Shown: positions 42,246 through 46,954 of the stretch, in pieces
Layout of the letters: every line of letters begins with the position of its first letter
Numbering within the stretch: the first letter of the stretch is position 1
Assembly: GCA_944332025.1 (NCBI GenBank)
Contig: CALVJB010000006.1
Coordinates: forward strand, 1-46,954
Length of the DNA: 46,954 nt
Direction of reading: 5' to 3'
Source of the DNA: an uncultured Bacilli bacterium
GTDB taxonomy: Bacteria > Bacillota_I > Bacilli_A > RF39 > UBA660
The notes under the pieces: generated by a model
The model's input: only the letters and a program-made list of their open reading frames with translations
The model's database searches: none
What the model was told of the DNA's origin: nothing
Program-made: the position numbers and the translations under genes

Positions 42246-43097
42246 ATGAGAACTTTTATTAATTATTTACTTACAATTGCTTTATTTATTACAGTTATTG
42301 TTACTATTACGGTATTTACAGTAGGTAGTCTAACAAGTCCAAGTTCTACAAGGAAAATACTTGATAGTCTTGATTATGAGGTTGTAGTTAATGATTTTAA
42401 GGAAACTGATTATGGGCAAGAGATTTATAATTATGCAAATAGTTATGGTGTTTCAGAGGAACAAGTTGATTCTATTTTACAAACAGATGAAGCGAAAGAT
42501 TATGTTAATGAAATACTACAACAAGGAATTGATGCTTATTTAAATAACGGTAGTATTGAAGTTAATGAGGAGACTAGAGAATTTATTGATAAGGCAAATG
42601 AGAAATATGAACTTAATTTGGATGATAACGAGAAAAGTGAATTAGAAAGTTATGCAAATGAAGCGATTAATAATAATTTAAGTATTGTTATTAATGGAAC
42701 TAGTAGTGATGATAGTGATGAAGAAGTATCTAGTAGTGGACAGTTTTTAGTTGATATTATTAAGCTTTGTAGGGATGATAATTTACATACTACTCTTTAT
42801 ATAATAATCGCAGTTATTGCAGTATTATTATTTATAAGTAGTTTTAAGAAGAAGAATTTCTTAGAATATATTGGTATTGTTTCTATAACAGTTGCAATAT
42901 CTACTCTATTATTTAATGGATTAGTATCTTTAGTAAGTGATAGAATGTCTAGTGTTGCAAATGCTACTATTATCTTAAAACCTGTTACTGATACATTCTA
43001 TATGATTACATTTATTGGTATTATTCTTGGTATAGTTTTACTTATTGTACAGCATTTTATTAATAAACAAGTTAATAAAGAAGTTGTTCCCTTCTAA
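42246..43097 (+). CDS. membrane protein of unknown function with an acidic exported domain
   Basis: The 283-residue protein has one N-terminal span (about 5-28), an acidic, helical extracytoplasmic domain (about 35-165) and three C-terminal spans (about 182-200, 207-228, 248-270). The exported part contains the repeated pattern ETREFIDKANEKYELNLDDNE and a Ser/Asp-rich stretch (SSDDSDEEVSSS). The family was not recognised. It has a strong SD (GGAGG). Confidence 0.55.
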   Translation: MRTFINYLLTIALFITVIVTITVFTVGSLTSPSSTRKILDSLDYEVVVNDFKETDYGQEIYNYANSYGVSEEQVDSILQTDEAKDYVNEILQQGIDAYLNNGSIEVNEETREFIDKANEKYELNLDDNEKSELESYANEAINNNLSIVINGTSSDDSDEEVSSSGQFLVDIIKLCRDDNLHTTLYIIIAVIAVLLFISSFKKKNFLEYIGIVSITVAISTLLFNGLVSLVSDRMSSVANATIILKPVTDTFYMITFIGIILGIVLLIVQHFINKQVNKEVVPF

Positions 43098-43112
43098 AAA
43101 GTGTGTTATAAT
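43084..43112 (+). promoter_or_regulatory. sigma-A promoter of the 43138 gene
   Basis: TTGTTC (43084-43089) is 17 bp from a perfect TATAAT (43107-43112) with an extended TG. The -35 lies inside the end of the preceding gene. Confidence 0.65.
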
Positions 43113-43137
43113 ATGAGGCACTAGGAGGGATTAGGTT

Positions 43138-43818
43138 ATGATGGATGCAGAGAGTTTTATAAATAATATGAAAAGTAATTTTAATGTTATTTCTGATGAA
43201 GAAAAAGTAAAATTAGACTTAGAACAGACACAAAATAATATTGGTGAATTAAAGAAGAAAATCAAAGAATATAAAAAATATGAAAAATTTAAGTGGTTAG
43301 ATATTTTTTTTCTTGTTTCATTCTGTTGTGATATTTTGGGAATGACTACACAAAACTTTACTCCCTGGTTAATATGGACATTTATTCATGTAGGTACAAA
43401 TATTCCTGTTGTTATATTACCTAAGTTTAAAGCTTATATCATTAAACCGGATTTAGAAGAGCAATTAAGTGATGAAAAAGACAAACGCAAAGAATTAGAA
43501 AACGCATTAGATCAATATAAGAAAGACAAAGAAAAAAGAAAAGAAATACTTAAAGATGATAAAGATTATAAGAAGATAAGAGAAAATCTATTAGAAAAAA
43601 TTGATAATTTAGATAAAGATGCGTTACTTGCTATTAGAACAGTTGTTACTGAATATACAACTAATAGAGATATACCTAGTCAAGTTGGCAATATTGCTCA
43701 ATTTTTAACCGAAACTCAAGTTGGTGATGTTGAGATTAAAGATACATCCTTATATAATATGCAAGTGGATGATGAAGTTAATGGTAACGCTAGAAGTTAT
43801 AGTATAGAACATAAATAA
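43138..43818 (+). CDS. two-span membrane protein with coiled coils, unknown
   Basis: The 226-residue protein has an N-terminal coiled coil (about 20-50), a membrane hairpin (about 53-70 and 77-97) and a second strongly charged coiled coil (about 105-165). The soluble C terminus contains DALLAIRTVVTEYTTNRDIPSQV. Both termini are probably cytoplasmic. No known family was recognised. Two adjacent ATG codons follow GGAGGG. It has its own promoter and terminator. Confidence 0.55.
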   Translation: MMDAESFINNMKSNFNVISDEEKVKLDLEQTQNNIGELKKKIKEYKKYEKFKWLDIFFLVSFCCDILGMTTQNFTPWLIWTFIHVGTNIPVVILPKFKAYIIKPDLEEQLSDEKDKRKELENALDQYKKDKEKRKEILKDDKDYKKIRENLLEKIDNLDKDALLAIRTVVTEYTTNRDIPSQVGNIAQFLTETQVGDVEIKDTSLYNMQVDDEVNGNARSYSIEHK

Positions 43819-43820
43819 AA

Positions 43821-43849
43821 ATTAGATTAGATTTTAATCTAGTTTTTTG
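43821..43849 (+). terminator. terminator of the 43138 gene
   Basis: An 8-bp stem (43821-43828 with 43836-43843, one G-U) is followed by six T. Confidence 0.75.
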
Positions 43850-43871
43850 TTATACTTAAAACGGTGATGAT

Positions 43872-44603
43872 ATGAAAATAAATATTGTAGGAAGTGGTTC
43901 TATTGGTTCATCTTTTATGAGTGCTTCTCTTATTATTGATGACCATATTTTAGTGGATGCTCCTAATGGAATTATTAAATACTTAAAGCATTTAGATTAT
44001 GATATTTTAAAAATTGATACTATAATTATTACTCATTTACATGGAGACCATTTTTTTGATTTACCTTTTTTGATGTTAGGCAAATATTTTAATCACGATA
44101 AAACTTTAATAAAAGTTATTTGCCCATATGGAACTACTAAGAAAATACAGAAATTATTTCGTTTAGGTTTTCCTTATGATTTTAGAAAAGTTATGAATAG
44201 TATTAATATTGAGTTTATTGAACATAAAGGTAGAAATAATATAGGTTTAGATAACAATATTAAGATTCATTCTATAAACGTTAAACATGGTACTATGAAA
44301 CCATGCTTTGGTTATATTATTAATATTAATGGTAAGACTGTTGGCTTTTCTGGAGATTCTAGTTATTGTAATGCTATTGATAAAATTGTTGAGGCTTCAG
44401 ATGTTTCTATTTTAGATATGAGTTTAAAAGGAGATGGTGATAAATCTCATATGGGATTTTCGGATATAAAAGAAATATGTAAAAAGTATCCAAATAAAAA
44501 AATAATCGCTACTCATATGCGTAATAGCACTAGAGAAGTCGCTTTAGATAATCCCATTAAAAATTTAATAATACCAACAGAAAATTTTGAGATAAAATTG
44601 TAG
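43872..44603 (+). CDS. metallo-beta-lactamase-fold hydrolase
   Basis: The 243-residue protein has the zinc motif THLHGDH (H55, H57, D59, H60), a following GFSGDSSYC (bridging Asp) and ATHMRNSTR (last His). The layout resembles RNase Z-type and phosphodiesterase-type members, but the RNase Z exosite is not seen. The substrate is unknown. The SD is GGTGAT. Confidence 0.85.
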   Translation: MKINIVGSGSIGSSFMSASLIIDDHILVDAPNGIIKYLKHLDYDILKIDTIIITHLHGDHFFDLPFLMLGKYFNHDKTLIKVICPYGTTKKIQKLFRLGFPYDFRKVMNSINIEFIEHKGRNNIGLDNNIKIHSINVKHGTMKPCFGYIININGKTVGFSGDSSYCNAIDKIVEASDVSILDMSLKGDGDKSHMGFSDIKEICKKYPNKKIIATHMRNSTREVALDNPIKNLIIPTENFEIKL

Positions 44604-44689
44604 TATCATAGAATTTTTTGGCATTTTGTAACAAAAAATGCTTTATTTTTTAGAATTTCTATGCTATATTATATGAGTAATCAGTTTAT

Positions 44690-44765
44690 GGGCTGTTAGC
44701 TCAGTTGGTAGAGCAATTGACTCTTAATCAATGGGTCTAGGGTTCGAATCCCTAACAGCCCACCA
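44690..44765 (+). tRNA. tRNA-Lys (CTT)
   Basis: Complete cloverleaf with anticodon loop CTCTTAA and encoded CCA. An extended -10 (TG-n-TATATT) ends at 44670. Confidence 0.96.
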
Positions 44766-44779
44766 TTATATAGAGATTT

Positions 44780-44806
44780 AACTAGGCCTTTTGGCTTAGT
44801 TTTTTA
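44780..44806. terminator. terminator after tRNA-Lys
   Basis: AACTAGGCC pairs with GGCTTAGTT (one G-U) and is followed by six T. It may also serve the convergent gene at 44808. Confidence 0.8.
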
Positions 44807-44807
44807 T

Positions 44808-45317
44808 TTATATTTTTAAAGGAGAATCTATAATATTTCTATCTAATATTATATTTTTTATATCTACTAAATCCATTTTTATCATCTCATCTTCTTCAAA
44901 TAAAATAAAAGTTGTAATTATCCCCTTCTCTTTTTCATTAATTATATAACCATTTAATACTTCATTATTTTTAAGTTCTACAATAACTGGTTGATTAGAA
45001 AAACTATAAACTTTATTAGATAATGCTATTTTTTCTTTAGTAATTTCATACTGTTCAACTGGTAAATATTTTTCTGGTATTTTAAAAGTTGTAATTAATC
45101 TTCTTGTATTTTTTGTAAGTATATAAATATTATCTTTATATACTTTCGCTATTTTTCCATTAATAGATTTACTAGTAAGATATTGATGAAACTTTCCTTC
45201 ATACATTCCCTTAGTCTTACCTTTTCTACTAACAGTGTTTAATAGTGATATATGGCTTTGATTAGTCACAACTCTTTCTCTAATTCTTTTTCTAGCATGT
45301 TTTGTTACTCTTCCCAT
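44808..45317 (-). CDS. unknown protein: DUF4258-like N terminus plus Sm-like C terminus
   Basis: From the ATG at 45315-45317 (SD AAAGGGG) the protein has 169 residues. The N terminus (TKHARKRIRERV, later KVYKDNIYILTKNTRRLITTFKI) has the H-A-x-x-R-x-x-E-R then strand-rich pattern of DUF4258/BrnT-like small toxins. The C terminus (QPVIVELKNNEVLNGYIINEKE, MIKMDLVDIKNI) looks like an Sm-type barrel. Both parallels are by eye only. It overlaps the DUF4186 gene by 26 bp and is certainly cotranslated with it. Confidence 0.5.
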   Translation of the reverse strand: MGRVTKHARKRIRERVVTNQSHISLLNTVSRKGKTKGMYEGKFHQYLTSKSINGKIAKVYKDNIYILTKNTRRLITTFKIPEKYLPVEQYEITKEKIALSNKVYSFSNQPVIVELKNNEVLNGYIINEKEKGIITTFILFEEDEMIKMDLVDIKNIILDRNIIDSPLKI

Positions 45318-45684
45318 AATTAATTCCCCTTTTCTTATATTCATTTGTTATCCACGTCATGATTACTTTTACTATAAAATCTACTTCCACATCAGTTAAT
45401 TCTCTGTTTTTTGGAATACCATACCATTTATTTAGACAACCACGACAGCAGGTAGCAGTTGCGTGTTCTGCAATAAAAACAGGGTGACCTCTCATAGGTG
45501 TTTGTTTTCCATCATTAGGAATAACACTTGGCTTTAATCTTTTGTTTATAAAGTCATATGCATGTTCTTTAATTTTATCTAATCCTTTTTTATCAACATA
45601 TTCTATATCTTTTTCTTTAATATGAAAACTACTTCTAAACTTTGATTTAGATAATCTATATAATAAATAATTGATATCTTGCAT
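45292..45684 (-). CDS. DUF4186 protein
   Basis: The 130-residue protein has the family core nearly unchanged: SKFRSSFHIKEKD, HAYDFINKRL, NDGKQTPMRGHPVFIAEHATATCCRGCLNKWYGIPK. The conserved His and the CCRGC cluster suggest metal binding. The function is unknown. The SD is AAGAAGG. It forms a two-gene unit with the next gene. Confidence 0.88.
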   Translation of the reverse strand: MQDINYLLYRLSKSKFRSSFHIKEKDIEYVDKKGLDKIKEHAYDFINKRLKPSVIPNDGKQTPMRGHPVFIAEHATATCCRGCLNKWYGIPKNRELTDVEVDFIVKVIMTWITNEYKKRGINYGKSNKTC

Positions 45685-45696
45685 TAAAACACCTTC

Positions 45697-45725
45697 TTTA
45701 CAAAAACAAATTCTATAATTATACT
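45697..45725 (+). promoter_or_regulatory. sigma-A promoter of the DNA glycosylase gene
   Basis: TTTACA (45697-45702) is 17 bp from TATACT (45720-45725). Confidence 0.5.
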
Positions 45726-45744
45726 AACACAAGAGGTGGTATTT

Positions 45745-46236
45745 TTGAAAGTAGTTCATCCATTAAAACCAATTTATAATAGTGAGTCTAAAGTTTTAAT
45801 ATTAGGAAGCTTTCCTTCTATTAAATCAAGAGAAAATAGTTTTTATTATGCTCATCCTAAGAATAGATTTTGGTCTACTTTAGAAAAGGTATTTAAGGAA
45901 GATATTAGAAGTTCTAATCAAGATAGAGAAAAGTTTCTCTTAACTCATAAAATCGCTCTTTTTGATGTCGTATATAGTTGTAATATAACAGCATCAAGTG
46001 ATAGTAGTATTAAAGATGTTATACCTAATGATATTAAGAAAATTGTTGATAAAAGTAAGATTGAAGCGATATTTACAACTGGTACTAAGGCATATAGTTT
46101 ATATAATAAATATCTTCTTAAAGATGTGGGAATAGAAGCGATTAAACTTCCATCTCCATCCCCTGCTAATTGTAAAAGAGGTATAGAAGAAGTTTTAGTT
46201 AATAGTTATAGCAAAATAAAAGAATACTTAGATTAA
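45745..46236 (+). CDS. hypoxanthine-DNA glycosylase (UDG family 6)
   Basis: The enzyme removes hypoxanthine (deaminated adenine) from DNA to start base-excision repair. The 163-residue protein has LILGSFPSIKSRENSFYYAHPKN (motif 1) and the closing LPSPSPANCK (family LPSTSPAN). The start is TTG at 45745 with GAGGTGG just upstream. The ATG-less start is typical of this genome. Confidence 0.9.
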   Translation: MKVVHPLKPIYNSESKVLILGSFPSIKSRENSFYYAHPKNRFWSTLEKVFKEDIRSSNQDREKFLLTHKIALFDVVYSCNITASSDSSIKDVIPNDIKKIVDKSKIEAIFTTGTKAYSLYNKYLLKDVGIEAIKLPSPSPANCKRGIEEVLVNSYSKIKEYLD

Positions 46237-46258
46237 TTTAGTCTAAGTATTTTATTTA
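46223..46258. terminator. bidirectional terminator
   Basis: AATACTTAGA (46223-46232) pairs with TCTAAGTATT (46242-46251) and is followed by TTATTT. It lies between two convergent genes. Confidence 0.75.
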
Positions 46259-46470
46259 ACAACTTCTTCACTATTTACAGGAAAATCAAGATTATTAAGT
46301 AGTTCTTTAATTTTTTCACTTACTTTCTCATTTTTAGACTCTACAATAACTTCTCCAGTATTATAATCGGCTTCAACATCTTTAACTCCTTTTATCATCT
46401 TTAAAGAGTTTTTTATTCTATTTTCACATCCTGTGCAATGCATATTAGAAACATTATATTTTATTTTCAT
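46252..46470 (-). CDS. heavy-metal-associated (HMA) domain protein
   Basis: The 72-residue protein is a single HMA domain of CopZ type: MKIKYNVSNMHCTGCENRIKN with the MxCxxC copper site, VKDVEADYNTGEVIVE and a final NLDFPV. It would carry Cu(I) to a partner. No copper ATPase is in the window. The SD is AAAGGA. Its promoter is not clear. The strong minus-strand promoter at 46838-46866 could serve it through a leader of about 360 nt. Confidence 0.88.
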   Translation of the reverse strand: MKIKYNVSNMHCTGCENRIKNSLKMIKGVKDVEADYNTGEVIVESKNEKVSEKIKELLNNLDFPVNSEEVVK

Positions 46471-46526
46471 TATTAACCTTTCCTTTCTTTATAATTACAA
46501 ACAAAATTTCTATTAAAAAATGTATC

Positions 46527-46554
46527 TTGTTCGATTGTTTTATTTTAATATATA
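46527..46554 (+). promoter_or_regulatory. possible promoter of the small hydrophobic ORF
   Basis: TTGTTC (46527-46532) is 16 bp from TATATA (46549-46554). The region is very AT-rich, so this is weak. Confidence 0.3.
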
Positions 46555-46643
46555 TATTACATTATTAATGGAATGTCTAGTTGTTTAGGTACTATCCCCC
46601 TAACTTATACTAATTTATATAATGTGAAATGGGAATTGATAAT

Positions 46644-46736
46644 ATGAGAAAAACAGAGAAATATCTTTGCAACATCATTATATTACTTATCATTGTAATT
46701 ATTATCATTCTAATAAAATTAGTACCAACTACTTGA
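46644..46736 (+). CDS. 30-residue hydrophobic peptide, possible type I toxin
   Basis: The ORF begins MRKTEKYLCN and continues as one hydrophobic helix of about 17 residues rich in Ile and Leu, ending LVPTT. Charge is basic at the N terminus. Size and layout are those of membrane-acting type I toxins. The SD is poor (GGGAA), unlike nearly all other genes here. That fits a restrained toxin, or a chance ORF. The flanking RNA elements and an opposing promoter are described separately. Confidence 0.35.
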   Translation: MRKTEKYLCNIIILLIIVIIIILIKLVPTT

Positions 46737-46744
46737 GTCGGTAC
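46722..46744 (-). terminator. possible end of the antisense RNA
   Basis: A 9-bp stem (46722-46730 with 46736-46744, one G-U) with a 5-nt loop is followed on the minus strand by TAATTTTATT. The T-tract is broken, so strength is uncertain. Confidence 0.35.
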
Positions 46745-46766
46745 CATCTTTTAAATTAAATTTTAA

Positions 46767-46808
46767 GGGATAGTACCTAACATAGGAAAACTAGGTATTC
46801 CCTTTTTT
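46767..46808 (+). terminator. terminator of the small hydrophobic ORF
   Basis: GGGATAGTACCT and AGGTATTCCC form an imperfect stem followed by six T. Confidence 0.5.
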
Positions 46809-46837
46809 ATTTATATGTAAATTTCCTTTACGTATTC

Positions 46838-46866
46838 ATCATATCATAAATATGTCTTATTTTCAA
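46838..46866 (-). promoter_or_regulatory. near-consensus promoter opposing the small ORF
   Basis: On the minus strand TTGAAA (46861-46866) is 17 bp from TATGAT (46838-46843). The start would be near 46831, and the RNA would be antisense to the 3' half of the small ORF transcript. Confidence 0.6.
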
Positions 46867-46915
46867 CTAACTTTTATTTTGAGTTTCCGTTTTTTTTAAA
46901 TTTTTCATTATTTTT

Positions 46916-46950
46916 AAAGTGTAAAGTAGTAAAAATGAACTTTACACTTT
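46916..46950. repeat. perfect 12-bp inverted repeat at the right edge
   Basis: AAAGTGTAAAGT (46916-46927) and ACTTTACACTTT (46939-46950) are 11 nt apart. No T-run follows on either strand within the window, so it is more like an operator or element end than a terminator. Confidence 0.6.
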
Positions 46951-46954
46951 GCAA

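Larger units (their letters stand above)
46585..46780. repeat. perfect 14-bp inverted repeat flanking the small ORF
   Basis: TTAGGTACTATCCC (46585-46598) is the exact reverse complement of 46767-46780. The right arm can instead pair with 46791-46800 to form a terminator, so the two structures exclude each other. Confidence 0.7.

Noticed and set aside
41888..42262. A 124-codon plus-strand frame opposite the start of the P-type ATPase
   Set aside because: It is hydrophobic only because it is antisense to membrane segments, and it runs into a real gene in another frame.

Overview
The window is AT-rich (roughly 70% A+T by eye) and comes from an endospore-forming member of the Bacillota, most like an uncultured Bacilli lineage. 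The evidence is the gene content and gene order: SpoVAC-AD-AE, SigG followed by YlmC/YmxH and YunB, SpoIVFA-SpoIVFB beside MreC/MreD and RadC, Cys-rich CotY/CotZ-type coat proteins, a collagen-like exosporium-type protein and a YutH-like coat kinase homologue. TGA is used as a stop (spoVAC), so the code is standard. GTG and TTG starts with good Shine-Dalgarno (SD) sites are frequent.

Layout. 0-3.2 kb: a cut-off gene, a possible small RNA, and two cell-surface proteins. 3.2-8.2 kb: the operon rlmN-prpC-prkC-rsgA-rpe. 8.3-9.5 kb: an Rpn-type nuclease and a truncated tandem copy of its tail. 9.6-13.3 kb: a SigF-like sigma factor, an unknown exported protein and spoVAC-AD-AE. 13.4-16.9 kb: a surface protein, YqeK, an orphan sporulation-type histidine kinase and a membrane-anchored EIIB-like protein without its cysteine. 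17-22.1 kb: two coat proteins, a RodA/FtsW protein, a glycosyltransferase, tRNA-Ala and a BclA-like protein. 22.2-27.5 kb: dedA, spoIVFB-spoIVFA, mreD-mreC, radC and a SPOR-domain SpoIIB-like gene, in the Bacillus order but without maf, mreB and minCD, then a DUF1307-type lipoprotein. 28.4-29.4 kb: a ten-tRNA operon. 29.4-34.9 kb: CvfD-like protein, Nfu, YutH, a coiled-coil protein, DUF1292, YutD, YunB, YlmC and SigG. 34.9-38.3 kb: TtcA-like, RluA-family and AssT-like proteins. 38.5-39 kb: four tRNAs. 39-46.95 kb: an unknown gene with an abnormal start, a CtpE-type P-type ATPase, two unknown membrane proteins, an MBL hydrolase, tRNA-Lys, DUF4186 and its overlapping partner, a hypoxanthine-DNA glycosylase, an HMA-domain protein and a possible type I toxin-antitoxin locus.

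How it fits together. Many genes serve spore formation. Three perfect Spo0A boxes (TGTCGAA) were found by eye, all between genes: upstream of the SigF-like gene, the orphan kinase and the SpoIIB-like gene. In the last two the box lies 21 bp upstream of the -10, which recalls the Bacillus spoIIG promoter. The sigG leader can form a perfect 10-bp hairpin that takes in part of the start codon and leaves the SD in the loop. A putative sigma-K promoter lies inside an inverted repeat before the coat gene pair. The most novel candidate is at 46527-46866: a 30-residue hydrophobic peptide, complementary 5' and 3' RNA ends, and a near-consensus promoter firing against it.
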